The notes beneath the pieces were generated by a model that saw nothing but the letters and a program-made list of their open reading frames with translations, ran no database searches and was not told the origin of the DNA. From NCBI GenBank assembly GCA_963678085.1, contig OY782680.1, positions 3,348,001-3,412,000 on the forward strand: a stretch of DNA of 64,000 bases, given 5' to 3'. The position numbers and the translations under genes were made by a program. Origin of the DNA: Aliishimia sp963678085 (GTDB taxonomy: Bacteria > Pseudomonadota > Alphaproteobacteria > Rhodobacterales > Rhodobacteraceae). Position 1 is the stretch's first letter. Each line of letters begins with the position of its first letter. Shown here piece after piece: positions 7,557 through 15,695 of the stretch.

Positions 7557-8489
7557 ATGAGCCAGAATTGTTGCGCCCCTGCCCGGCAAAGCCCACCTTT
7601 GGATCTGAGCCCAGCCACCGGGTCTTGCACGCTGACCTTTGAAACGGCGCGCATTCCCGGCGGGCTCGCTCTTGTGGGCACGGCCCGCCCTGGCATTCCC
7701 GATGATGGCGAGGGGCCCGTGCGCCGCGTCAAGCTCAAACCTTTTCGCATCGGCGTAACCACCGTGACAGTCGCGCAATTTGCCGAATTTGTGCGCTCCA
7801 CCGGCTATGTCACAGAGGCGGAGCGTTTTGGCTGGTCATTCGTCTTTCACACAGATGTACCGCCCGAGGTGGGGCATACCGAGGGCGTGGCGGGTCTTGA
7901 ATGGTGGCGGCAGGTTTTTGGCGCGACATGGCAAAACCCGAACGGGCCGGGAACGGATGCACCCCTTGATCATCCGGTCACACAAGTCAGCTGGGCCGAT
8001 GCGCAGGCCTTTGCTTCTTGGGCGCGCGCGCGGTTGCCCACAGAGGCGGAATGGGAGCACGCAGCGCGCGGCGGTTTGGGCGATGTACCCTTCCCTTGGG
8101 GCACGGCGGAGCCCGATGATGCGACCCATTTCCCCTGCAATATCTGGCAGGGCCAGTTTCCCCATCACAACACGAGCGCAGATGGCTGGCATGGCACCGC
8201 GCCCGCCCGCAGCTTTCAACCCAATGGCTATGGGCTTTATCATATGGTGGGCAATGTGTGGGAATGGACTGTCGAGCCCTATCGGATCAAATCACTGAAA
8301 CGCCATGTAAAGGCACGGCTGGCAGGCATGAAAGGCTATAAGCTCTCTAAGGGGGGCAGCTTTCTGTGCCATAAATCCTACTGCTTCCGCTACCGCATCG
8401 CCGCCCGCTCCGGCAACTCCCCCGACAGCGCCACCCCCCATCACGGCTTCCGCCTAGCCTGGAATGAAGGCGGATCGGTGTCGTCATAG
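7557..8489 (+). CDS. formylglycine-generating enzyme (SUMF1/FGE family)
   Basis: 310 residues from the ATG at 7557. The family oxidises a cysteine (or serine) in type I sulfatases to formylglycine using copper and oxygen. The fold signatures are present: GGLALVGTARPGIPDDGEGP near the start, PVTQVSWADAQAFASWA, RLPTEAEWEHAARGG, and MVGNVWEWTVEPY. The diagnostic active-site element GGSFLCHKSYCFRYR is intact, with the two catalytic/copper cysteines at 271 and 276 as in genuine FGEs rather than the broader SUMF-domain proteins. No sulfatase is encoded nearby, so the substrate is elsewhere in the genome. The start lacks a well-spaced ribosome site; an upstream TTG at 7515 is a less likely alternative. 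The 3' end overlaps the convergent neighbour by 49 bp. Confidence 0.88.
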   Translation: MSQNCCAPARQSPPLDLSPATGSCTLTFETARIPGGLALVGTARPGIPDDGEGPVRRVKLKPFRIGVTTVTVAQFAEFVRSTGYVTEAERFGWSFVFHTDVPPEVGHTEGVAGLEWWRQVFGATWQNPNGPGTDAPLDHPVTQVSWADAQAFASWARARLPTEAEWEHAARGGLGDVPFPWGTAEPDDATHFPCNIWQGQFPHHNTSADGWHGTAPARSFQPNGYGLYHMVGNVWEWTVEPYRIKSLKRHVKARLAGMKGYKLSKGGSFLCHKSYCFRYRIAARSGNSPDSATPHHGFRLAWNEGGSVSS

Positions 8490-9682
8490 GGAAAGCCGAT
8501 TAGCCCGAGATCTTTGTAGAAATAGCGTTTGCCAAAATCGGTTTCCCAGTCGCCTTTCCGGGAGGGTAGCCAGTAGAGGAAACCTTTCTCCCGGAGACGA
8601 TCAGAAATTGCTTCGATATCTTTGACGTCGCCGAAGTTCTCTTTTCCTTCGTCGATCTCCTGTTTGTGAATCCAGAACTTGTCCATATCAGCTATAAGGC
8701 TTTGTCGAGTGTTCTCATCGGATTTTTGCAAAATGGTGTCAACTGACCCAATTGATGGCCTAAAATTTTCCCCGGCTAAAGGAAGCTCTAAGCTTGAAAT
8801 ATCCGCCCCAAGCAGACACATGCCGTACGTGTTTTTTGCTTGGCCGAATATTCCCGTAAAGCTCGCGGTTCGATCAATAACACAATCAGTGAGCGCCGCA
8901 CCTTGCATATTTGCCCCCCAATAATCAGCGAAATTTAGCAGGGAGCCGGTAAACCGCGTGGCGACAAGAGTAGCATCCCTAAAGTTTGCACCTTCGAACC
9001 GGGACTGTTCCAGCAAGGCACCTGTCCATTCTCCCCCCTTGAAATTGGCACCATCAAGATTGCAGCCGGAGAGGTTCAGCCGGAACTTTTTCGCATGCTC
9101 CAGGGCAACCCGCTTGGGGTTTCGCCGGCCAATCACATCCAGCACGGTTTGGATATCGGCGCGCGGTTTCGGGCTCTTTTCTAAATCTTCGCTCGGCTCT
9201 AAAGTCTTTGCGCGGGCGTCTTCGCGTACATAGGCGGTTAGGATCTCCATAATCGGAATGTGGTCCCGTTCGCTATCCTCAGAAATCCGCGACAATGCGT
9301 AGATCGCCCCGATGCGCATTTCCATATTGGGCTCATTATCGCCCCGCACAGCCCCCAGGTTTTCCACCGCCTTGTTGAGCTGGTCCGTGATATGGGATTG
9401 CTCCGCCACATCCGCCTGCTTTTGCAAAACAACCGCGCGCCAGACCACAAAAGGTGCACCAAGCGCAGCAATCAGAATCAGCCCGATATTTCGGATGGCT
9501 TCATGATTTGCCGGGAAGGTTAAAACATTTGCCAAAAAATGCACCATCGTCCCAATCGCGGCAATAACGGTGCAAATCGCAAAAAGCGTCAGCAAAACCC
9601 CAAAGAAACGGCCAAGCGGTTTGGCCTTCGTAAAATCAATGTAGTGCTTAATACCCAGCCAATCCAACAGATCTGCGCGCAT
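8441..9682 (-). CDS. pentapeptide-repeat membrane protein
   Basis: 413 residues. The N-terminal third carries two hydrophobic helices (about residues 28-55 and 65-88), followed by a cytoplasmic helical stretch with QLNKAVENLGAVRGDNEPNMEMRIGAIYALSRISEDS, a motif often seen before pentapeptide repeats in bacterial membrane proteins. Residues about 200-275 contain A(N/D)LxX-like pentapeptide units (LNLSGCNLDGANFKGG, SRFEGANFRDATL, GANMQGAALTD). The C-terminal 120 residues are charged and non-repetitive. The start is ATG behind GGGAGGG. Role unknown; the architecture fits a membrane-anchored scaffold. The gene overlaps the FGE gene tail to tail. Confidence 0.8.
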   Translation of the reverse strand: MRADLLDWLGIKHYIDFTKAKPLGRFFGVLLTLFAICTVIAAIGTMVHFLANVLTFPANHEAIRNIGLILIAALGAPFVVWRAVVLQKQADVAEQSHITDQLNKAVENLGAVRGDNEPNMEMRIGAIYALSRISEDSERDHIPIMEILTAYVREDARAKTLEPSEDLEKSPKPRADIQTVLDVIGRRNPKRVALEHAKKFRLNLSGCNLDGANFKGGEWTGALLEQSRFEGANFRDATLVATRFTGSLLNFADYWGANMQGAALTDCVIDRTASFTGIFGQAKNTYGMCLLGADISSLELPLAGENFRPSIGSVDTILQKSDENTRQSLIADMDKFWIHKQEIDEGKENFGDVKDIEAISDRLREKGFLYWLPSRKGDWETDFGKRYFYKDLGLIGFPYDDTDPPSFQARRKP

Positions 9683-9740
9683 CCATCTGCCCTCCCACGC
9701 CCACCATCATACGTTGCGGGCTGGGGCGGGGCAATTCATC

Positions 9741-11069
9741 TCAAATCGCTTTGCCGCGCCTTAAGATATGGGTGAGTTTGCTAAAGGCGGCCTCATGCGC
9801 GACGGTTTCCGTTAGCCCGAGGAATTCATCCAGCGCGGGCCAGATTTTTACGGCGATATCAAGTTCAGGATCATTGCCCTCGGTATAAAGGCCAGAGCGC
9901 AGCATCAGCTCATTTTGTTCATATTTTGAGATTAGGCTGCGCGTGCGGGTGATCACCGCGTTTTCTTGCGCATTTGCCGCATCGGGCAGCGAGCGCGACA
10001 CCGATTGCAGCAAGTCAATCGCCGGATAGCGCCCCCGCTCGGCAATGGCGCGGTTCAGCACCACATGCCCGTCCAGCACGCCGCGCAGGATATCCGCGAT
10101 GGGTTCCTCCATATCTGAGCCCTGCACCAGCACCGAAAACACGCCAGTGATATCGCCACTGCCCTCAGCCCCCGGCCCGGCGCGCTCGCAAAGTTGCTGG
10201 ATCAGATGTGCGGTCGAGGGCGGATGGCCGCGCAGCACAGGGATTTCCCCAGAGGCAGAGGCAATTTCGCGATGGGCCTCGGCAAAACGGGTGATGGAAT
10301 CGGCGACCAGCAGCACCGAGAGCCCCTCATCCCGGAAAAATTCGGCAATCGCCATGGCGGTCAGCGGGCAGCGGCGGCGTTCAAGCGCGGGCCGGTCTGA
10401 GGTCGCGGCAACCACAACACATTTCTTCATGCCCTCGGGGCCAAGCACCTCATCAGTGAAATGGCGCAGCTCGCGGCCCCGCTCCCCCACCAGGGCGATT
10501 ACAACCACATCGCAATCCACCGCTTGCACCAGGCGCGAAACCAGTGTGGATTTCCCCACACCCGAGCCCGCAAACAGCCCAATCCGTTGCCCCTGCACCA
10601 GCGGCAGGAGGGTGTTGAGCGCATAAGTGCCCGTCTGCAAACGCCGCCCCAAACTGCGCCGTTCAGCTGCATTTGGCGGGGGGCTATCAAGGGGAGCCGC
10701 GCGCGCCCCTTTGGGCAGAGGCGCACCATCAAGAGGGCGACCATTGGAATCGATCACCCGCCCCAGCCAGCTTTTGGCAGGGCGCATAACAATGGGCTCA
10801 CGCCTCAGCGCACGCGCCCCAACCGATAATCCAGACAAGGAGCCATCTGGCAGCACAGTGATCTTCGTGCCCTCAATTTGCACCACCTCGCCGCGGATCG
10901 AGGGCGCGCCCGCAGGCATCACTTCGATCTGATCCCCAAGACTGGCATGCTGGGCAAGCCCGGTGATGATGATGCGCCCGCCATCGGTGGCAACCACCCG
11001 CCCAAGCGGCGCGCTCACCTTCAATTGAGACAATTTTTGCGAAATATTTTCTAAACTTACAGTCTGCAT
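9741..11069 (-). CDS. fliI: flagellum-specific ATPase FliI
   Basis: 442 residues. FliI is the hexameric ATPase of the flagellar type III export apparatus at the cytoplasmic face of the basal body. The P-loop GSGVGKST is at 168-175, followed by F1-beta-like stretches VIALVGERGRELRHF and a Walker B region LSVLLVADSITRFAEAHREIA, plus the family-typical LRGHPPSTAHLIQQLCERAGPG. It is transcribed divergently from flgB with an 83-bp gap. A lone fliI opposite the rod/ring operon is a known roseobacter arrangement. Confidence 0.95.
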   Translation of the reverse strand: MQTVSLENISQKLSQLKVSAPLGRVVATDGGRIIITGLAQHASLGDQIEVMPAGAPSIRGEVVQIEGTKITVLPDGSLSGLSVGARALRREPIVMRPAKSWLGRVIDSNGRPLDGAPLPKGARAAPLDSPPPNAAERRSLGRRLQTGTYALNTLLPLVQGQRIGLFAGSGVGKSTLVSRLVQAVDCDVVVIALVGERGRELRHFTDEVLGPEGMKKCVVVAATSDRPALERRRCPLTAMAIAEFFRDEGLSVLLVADSITRFAEAHREIASASGEIPVLRGHPPSTAHLIQQLCERAGPGAEGSGDITGVFSVLVQGSDMEEPIADILRGVLDGHVVLNRAIAERGRYPAIDLLQSVSRSLPDAANAQENAVITRTRSLISKYEQNELMLRSGLYTEGNDPELDIAVKIWPALDEFLGLTETVAHEAAFSKLTHILRRGKAI

Positions 11070-11105
11070 CTCAACTTCCTTACCTCTGCAAACCGCTTTT
11101 TAAGG

Positions 11106-11126
11106 AATCAGGGTTAAATCCTGATT
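11106..11126. promoter_or_regulatory. inverted repeat in the fliI-flgB divergent promoter region
   Basis: AATCAGG and CCTGATT form a perfect 7-bp inverted repeat around the 7-base spacer GTTAAAT. A CtrA-like pair overlaps it: TTAA at 11114-11117 and TTTA at 11125-11128, seven bases apart, one base off the TTAA-N7-TTAA consensus. CtrA control of flagellar genes is established in Rhodobacteraceae; a role for this particular site is inference. Confidence 0.4.
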
Positions 11127-11152
11127 TATGAAAGTTCGAGGGAGAAACCCCG

Positions 11153-11542
11153 GTGTTTGAAAGTTTGGAAATATTTAAGATGTCGTCGGCCATGGCGTCC
11201 CATGCAGGGCGTCGCCAAGCGCTTGTGGCGGAGAATATGGCGAATGTGGATACGCCTGGATTCAAGGCACAGCGCATGCCGACATTTGCTGATTTGACCG
11301 AAACACCAGATCAGCACCCCCCCTTGCGGGCCAGCCGCACCAAGCATCTATATGGCGCTGGTGCAGAAATGATGCATGCCCGCATGAGCTATGATGAAAG
11401 CTCCCCTTCCCCGGACGGCAATACCGTAAGTGTCGAAACTGAAATGCTTGAGGCCGTGTCAGTCAAACGCGAACATGACCGCGCCCTCGCGATTTATCGC
11501 AGTGCTTTGACGGTCTTACGCACAACACTGTCGGGGAATTGA
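11153..11542 (+). CDS. flgB: flagellar basal-body rod protein FlgB
   Basis: 129 residues from a GTG start at 11153, chosen because MFESLEIFKM matches the conserved FlgB N-terminus and GGGAG lies at the right distance. The first ATG (11180) would cut the family motif. It contains SHAGRRQALVAENMANVDTPGFKAQRM, the rod/hook-family N-terminal signature with the NxAN-DTPG element. FlgB is the most proximal rod subunit in the periplasm and is exported by the flagellar type III apparatus. First gene of a nine-gene flagellar run. Confidence 0.93.
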   Translation: MFESLEIFKMSSAMASHAGRRQALVAENMANVDTPGFKAQRMPTFADLTETPDQHPPLRASRTKHLYGAGAEMMHARMSYDESSPSPDGNTVSVETEMLEAVSVKREHDRALAIYRSALTVLRTTLSGN

Positions 11543-11545
11543 TAA

Positions 11546-11938
11546 ATGTCGAGTGAATTTTCAAAAGCCTTAGATGTCACGACCAGCGGTTTGCGCGCCC
11601 AAGCCACCCGCCTGCGCCATCTGTCTGAGAATATATCGAACGCGGATACGCCGGGCTATCGGCGCAAAACCATCGCATTTGAGGCGGAGGTTGGCGGGGA
11701 TGGCCCAACCAAAGTGCTGCCCGGACGCGTGAAACTTGATCAAACAGATCTAAAACGGATCTATGATCCCAGCCACCCTCTGGCCGATGAAACCGGCCAT
11801 TTCGAAGCGTCTAACGTGGATTTGATGATTGAACTTGCTGACGCGCGCGAAGCACAGCGCAGCTATGAGGCCAATCTTAAAATCTTTGAACAGACGCGGG
11901 CAATGTCCACGAGCTTAATGGAACTGTTAAGAAAGTAA
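11546..11938 (+). CDS. flgC: flagellar basal-body rod protein FlgC
   Basis: 130 residues. The N-terminal signature LRHLSENISNADTPGYRRKTI and the C-terminal rod-protein motif FEASNVDLMIELADAREAQRSYEANLKIFEQTRAM both fit FlgC. It is a structural rod subunit joining FlgB to the distal rod. It begins three bases after the flgB stop. Confidence 0.93.
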   Translation: MSSEFSKALDVTTSGLRAQATRLRHLSENISNADTPGYRRKTIAFEAEVGGDGPTKVLPGRVKLDQTDLKRIYDPSHPLADETGHFEASNVDLMIELADAREAQRSYEANLKIFEQTRAMSTSLMELLRK

Positions 11939-11965
11939 CCTGACCCAGAAAGGGAGCATGCCAAA

Positions 11966-12247
11966 ATGGATGTTCGTTCTATTTCAGCCGCACAGAAATA
12001 TGCGGCGTCTAAGCCAGCCACGCAGCCCGGTGAAGAGACGGGCCAAATTGTCTTTGGTGCGGTGCATGACTTTGCATCGTCCCTGGCCCATGCCGAGGCA
12101 ACCGCAAAAGCGGCCATGACGGGGGATGCAGATCCCCATGCCTTGGTGCAAGCGCTCGCCCAGACCGAGCTTGCGGTGGAAACAGCCGTGACCATTCGCA
12201 ACAAAGTGGTCGAGGCCTATCAAGAAATCCTCAGAATGCCCGTTTAA
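11966..12247 (+). CDS. fliE: flagellar hook-basal body complex protein FliE
   Basis: 93 residues, the usual length. The C-terminal half carries the FliE signature (DPHALVQALAQTELAVETAVTIRNKVVEAYQEILRMPV). FliE links the MS ring to the rod. It follows flgC by 27 bp with an AAGGGAG ribosome site, and its TAA directly abuts the fliQ ATG. Confidence 0.92.
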   Translation: MDVRSISAAQKYAASKPATQPGEETGQIVFGAVHDFASSLAHAEATAKAAMTGDADPHALVQALAQTELAVETAVTIRNKVVEAYQEILRMPV

Positions 12248-12517
12248 ATGTTAGAAGAGATCATCTTTTACGACACGATGCGTCAGGCGCTTTGGACCGC
12301 GCTGATTGTGTCTTTGCCGATCCTCTCGGTCGCGCTCATTACGGGTGTGTCGATTGGTTTGGTGCAGGCGCTGACCTCTGTGCAAGAGATGACTCTTACC
12401 TTTGTGCCGAAACTTGCGGCCATTATTTTGGTCTTTTGGATCACCATGGGCTTTATGACCTCAACCCTCGTTACCCTGTTTCAGGGGCAAATTATCCCCC
12501 TAATTGTTGGAGCTTAA
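12248..12517 (+). CDS. fliQ: flagellar export apparatus protein FliQ
   Basis: 89 residues with two transmembrane helices and the FliQ pattern (YDTMRQALWTALIVSLPILSVAL, then LVQALTSVQEMTLTFVPKL). FliQ is part of the FliPQR export gate. Its start touches the fliE stop. fliP and fliR are not in this window; separation of fliQ from fliP is usual in this family. Confidence 0.93.
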   Translation: MLEEIIFYDTMRQALWTALIVSLPILSVALITGVSIGLVQALTSVQEMTLTFVPKLAAIILVFWITMGFMTSTLVTLFQGQIIPLIVGA

Positions 12518-12520
12518 GCC

Positions 12521-13240
12521 ATGGACGCCGCATCCTATACGACCCTATCCCGTCAATCCGGCCTTTGGCGCGAAATGAGCATTGTGGCCAATAACATCGC
12601 CAATGCGGGCACGACCGGTTTTCGGCAAGAGGGGCTGGTTTTTTCTGAATATATCAAAGCGGTGCCAGGCGGGCGGTCTCTGTCGATGGGCAATGGCAAC
12701 ATCCCGCAAGTCTCTTATGCGCAAGGGGCGATTGTGCAGACGGGCGGCACGCTTGATTTCGCGATTGAAGGTGATGGATTTTTCCTCATCGAAACCCCCA
12801 ATGGCGAGCGGCTCACCCGCGCAGGCAGCTTTACCGCCAATGCCGCTGGGGATCTGGTCACCCATGGTGGGATGCGTGTTCTTGATGCGGGCGGGGCGCC
12901 GATTTTCATTCCCCCAGATGCTGAGACGCTGAATGTTTCCTCCGATGGCACGATCAGCGCCGATGGGCGGCTTTTGGGGCAGCTTGGCACAGTGGTGCCG
13001 GTCGACCGCACCGATATGCGCCGCGAGCAAGGCACGCTTTTCGCGACCAATGCGGGCTACGAACCCGATGCGGCATCCAACATTTTGCAAGGATTTCTTG
13101 AGGATTCAAATGTCGATACCGTCGGCATGATCGCGCGGCTCATCGAGGTGCAGCGGGCGTACGAACTTGGGCAGTCCTTTTTGGAGACAGAAAACCAACG
13201 TGTGCGCGATTCGCTGCGCGCCTTCTCCGGTCAAAGATAA
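12521..13240 (+). CDS. flgF: flagellar basal-body rod protein FlgF
   Basis: 239 residues. N-terminal rod signature MSIVANNIANAGTTGFRQEG, central beta domain, and C-terminal motif VDTVGMIARLIEVQRAYELGQSFLETENQRVRDSL. The length and N-terminus (beginning MDAASYTTLSRQSGLWREM) separate it from FlgG. FlgF is a proximal rod component. It lies three bases after fliQ. Confidence 0.92.
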   Translation: MDAASYTTLSRQSGLWREMSIVANNIANAGTTGFRQEGLVFSEYIKAVPGGRSLSMGNGNIPQVSYAQGAIVQTGGTLDFAIEGDGFFLIETPNGERLTRAGSFTANAAGDLVTHGGMRVLDAGGAPIFIPPDAETLNVSSDGTISADGRLLGQLGTVVPVDRTDMRREQGTLFATNAGYEPDAASNILQGFLEDSNVDTVGMIARLIEVQRAYELGQSFLETENQRVRDSLRAFSGQR

Positions 13241-13255
13241 CGTAAGAGGTATAAA

Positions 13256-14041
13256 ATGAGAGCACTTCAAATCGCCGCCACCGGCATGAGCGCGCAGCAA
13301 ATGCGCGTCGAGACGATTTCCAACAACCTCGCGAATATGTCGACCACGGGCTATAATGCGCGCCGCGCAGAGTTTTCCGATTTGCATTATCAACAGGTAA
13401 CGCGTCCAGGCTCGGTGAATGCGTCGGACGGAACCGTGCTGCCAACCGGGGTGCAGCTGGGTCTAGGTGTGCGCCCTTCGGCGATTTCAATTCACCTGGA
13501 ACAGGGTGGTCTGTCACAAACGGGCAATGACCTGGACATCGCGATTGAGGGCAACGGCTATTTCGAGGTGACGCTGCCCTCGGGCCAAACCGCCTATACA
13601 AGGGACGGCTCGTTCAAGCGCACGGCCGAAGGGCTGATTGTCACCTCTGACGGGCACACGGTCTCGCCCGATATCACCATTCCAACCGATGCCCGCTCTA
13701 TCTCGATCAATGCTAGCGGCGAGGTCTATGCCTATTTTAACGAAAATACCGCGGGGCAGCTCTTGGGGCAGTTCTCATTGGCGGGCTTTACCAATGCCAA
13801 GGGGCTAGAGGCCATCGGCGGCAATCTCTTTGCCGAGACCGAAGCCTCGGGCCCGCCGCTCGTGTCAACCCCTGCCTCCGATGGTCTTGGGCGCGTTCGG
13901 CAAGGATATCTTGAGGATAGCTCTGTTGATGCGGTTCGTGAGATCACCGAGCTTATCGAGGCCCAGCGTGGCTATGAAATGAACGCCAAAGTCATCACCG
14001 CTGCGGACCAGATGATGAGCGCAACAACACAGGTACGCTAA
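13256..14041 (+). CDS. flgG: flagellar distal rod protein FlgG
   Basis: 261 residues, the standard length. It begins MRALQIAATGMSAQQMRVETISNNLANMSTTGYNARR, the FlgG hallmark, and ends SVDAVREITELIEAQRGYEMNAKVITAADQMMSATTQVR. It forms the distal rod that passes through the P and L rings. The flgA ATG shares the last base of the flgG stop (TAATG). Confidence 0.95.
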   Translation: MRALQIAATGMSAQQMRVETISNNLANMSTTGYNARRAEFSDLHYQQVTRPGSVNASDGTVLPTGVQLGLGVRPSAISIHLEQGGLSQTGNDLDIAIEGNGYFEVTLPSGQTAYTRDGSFKRTAEGLIVTSDGHTVSPDITIPTDARSISINASGEVYAYFNENTAGQLLGQFSLAGFTNAKGLEAIGGNLFAETEASGPPLVSTPASDGLGRVRQGYLEDSSVDAVREITELIEAQRGYEMNAKVITAADQMMSATTQVR

Positions 14042-14460
14042 TGCGGTTTTTCCTCCTCTTGCTTGTCATGGTTGCCAGCCCGGCTTGGGCTGAGATCGTG
14101 GTGCCGGTCAAAACCATTCGCGCCAATTCGGTGCTTATGGCCGAAGATCTTGCCACCAAACCTGGCACTCTGTCCGGCGTGATCACAGAGCCCGGTCAAG
14201 CAATTGGGATGGAGACGCGCGTGGTGCTCTATGCGGGCCGCCCCATTCGGCTTGAGGATATCAGCGAACCTGCGGTGGTGCGGCGCAATCAAATTGTGTC
14301 GCTAATTTTTAAGACAAATGGCCTATCGATTTCCACCGCTGGACGCGCGTTGGATCGTGGCGCTGTGGGCGATGTGGTGCGGGTGATGAATTTATCGTCC
14401 CGCACAACGCTCTTTGGGCTGGTATTGGCTGACGGGCGCATTGACGTCTCTGAGATGTAG
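14041..14460 (+). CDS. flgA: flagellar P-ring assembly chaperone FlgA
   Basis: 139 residues with a signal peptide (MRFFLLLLVMVASPAWA) and an SAF-type domain (IRANSVLMAEDLATKPG, ETRVVLYAGRPIRLEDI, followed by the C-terminal beta part LSSRTTLFGLVLADGRIDV). FlgA is a periplasmic chaperone for FlgI P-ring assembly. The short single-domain form is normal for Rhodobacteraceae. flgI itself is not in the window. Confidence 0.9.
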   Translation: MRFFLLLLVMVASPAWAEIVVPVKTIRANSVLMAEDLATKPGTLSGVITEPGQAIGMETRVVLYAGRPIRLEDISEPAVVRRNQIVSLIFKTNGLSISTAGRALDRGAVGDVVRVMNLSSRTTLFGLVLADGRIDVSEM

Positions 14461-14479
14461 GGTGGAAAAGGACAAAGAC

Positions 14480-15187
14480 ATGAAACTTTGGATCTACTTA
14501 GGCTTGCTAAGCTTGGCTGTAGCCGGGTGCGGCAGGCTTGACCATGTGGGAAAGACCCCTGATTTTTCACCGGCCAACCGCACGAGCGAACATAATGCGA
14601 TGATGGTGCAGGGGTTGCCAAGAAAGCTGGAGAAGCCGGAACCAACCGCCCAGTCATCGCTGTGGAGCCGGTCCCAAAGCTCACTTTTCGGAGATCGCCG
14701 CGCGATGGATCGCGGGGATATTTTAACCGTCGTGATCGAAATCGACGAGAGCGCGGAAATTTCCAACACGTCAGATCGCTCGCGCAGCAGCAACGAATCG
14801 CTGGCCATTCCGAACCTGCTTGGAATTCCGCAGCGCAATACGGCTCTCGAAAACGCGGTGGGCATCAACTCTTCGGGCAGCTCTAGCGGCAGCGGGTCAG
14901 TCAAGCGCAATGAAAAGCTTACCCTGCGCGTGGCGGCAACAATCACGGATGTTTTGCCCAATGGGGTCGTTGCAATCTCGGGCTCGCAAGAGGTGCGAGT
15001 CAATTTTGAGTTGCGCGAACTTCTGGTGACTGGTTATGTGCGGCCCGAAGATATTTCTCGCAAAAACGAGATCACCTATGATAAAATTGCATCGGCGCGG
15101 GTTAGCTACGGGGGGCGGGGGCATATTTCGGATGTGCAACAACCACGAACCGGACAGCAGCTTCTTGATATAATTTTGCCGTTCTAA
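14480..15187 (+). CDS. flgH: flagellar L-ring lipoprotein FlgH
   Basis: 235 residues from the ATG at 14480. It has a lipoprotein signal (LSLAVAGCG, lipid Cys at residue 18) and the FlgH core SSLWSRSQSSLFGDRRAMDRGDILTVVIEIDESAEISNTSDRSR, ending in SYGGRGHISDVQQPRTGQQLLDIILPF. It forms the outer-membrane L ring. It follows flgA by 19 bp. An upstream in-frame extension to 14414 lies within flgA and lacks a signal sequence, so it was rejected. Confidence 0.93.
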   Translation: MKLWIYLGLLSLAVAGCGRLDHVGKTPDFSPANRTSEHNAMMVQGLPRKLEKPEPTAQSSLWSRSQSSLFGDRRAMDRGDILTVVIEIDESAEISNTSDRSRSSNESLAIPNLLGIPQRNTALENAVGINSSGSSSGSGSVKRNEKLTLRVAATITDVLPNGVVAISGSQEVRVNFELRELLVTGYVRPEDISRKNEITYDKIASARVSYGGRGHISDVQQPRTGQQLLDIILPF

Positions 15188-15197
15188 AGGAAGCTTT

Positions 15198-15695
15198 GTG
15201 CGTTTACTCCTCCCCATAATTTTGATTGTTCTGGGCGTCGGCGGTGGGATCGCTGCGGGGTTGTTTTTGCGCCCGGAGCCCACACCAGAGGAGCTAGAGG
15301 CATTAGAGCAAGCCCGTCTCGAAGCGCAGGCCGCAGCAGAAGCGGCCGCAGAGGAGGAGGGAACGGCGCTTGATCGCGAATATGTTAAGCTTGCCAATCA
15401 ATTTGTGATTCCTCTGGTGCATGAGGGCAATGTGGATGCGCTGGTGGTTATGGCCTTAAGCGTGGAGGTCGAGCCTGGCAATCGGGACAATATCTTCCAA
15501 CGCGAGCCGAAATTGCGCGATTCGTTTCTTCAGGTGCTGTTTGACCATGCCAATGTTGGCGGGTTCCGTGGGGCGTTTACGGATTCAAATAACCTAGATG
15601 TGCTGCGCAGCGCCTTGCGAGAAGTGGCTATCAGAGATGCGGGCGAGACGGTTACGGATGTGCTCATCCTTGAAATCGCGCGCCAAGATTACTGA
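15198..15695 (+). CDS. fliL: FliL-like flagellar basal-body-associated protein
   Basis: 165 residues from a GTG at 15198 behind AAAGGAAG. One N-terminal transmembrane helix (MRLLLPIILIVLGVGGGIAAGLFL) is followed by a Glu/Ala-rich linker (EELEALEQARLEAQAAAEAAAEEE) and a periplasmic domain with VKLANQFVIPLV and a C-terminal VTDVLILEIARQDY, matching FliL. FliL stabilises stators around the motor. It is the last gene of the flagellar run and abuts the convergent LysR gene with no spacer. Confidence 0.85.
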   Translation: MRLLLPIILIVLGVGGGIAAGLFLRPEPTPEELEALEQARLEAQAAAEAAAEEEGTALDREYVKLANQFVIPLVHEGNVDALVVMALSVEVEPGNRDNIFQREPKLRDSFLQVLFDHANVGGFRGAFTDSNNLDVLRSALREVAIRDAGETVTDVLILEIARQDY

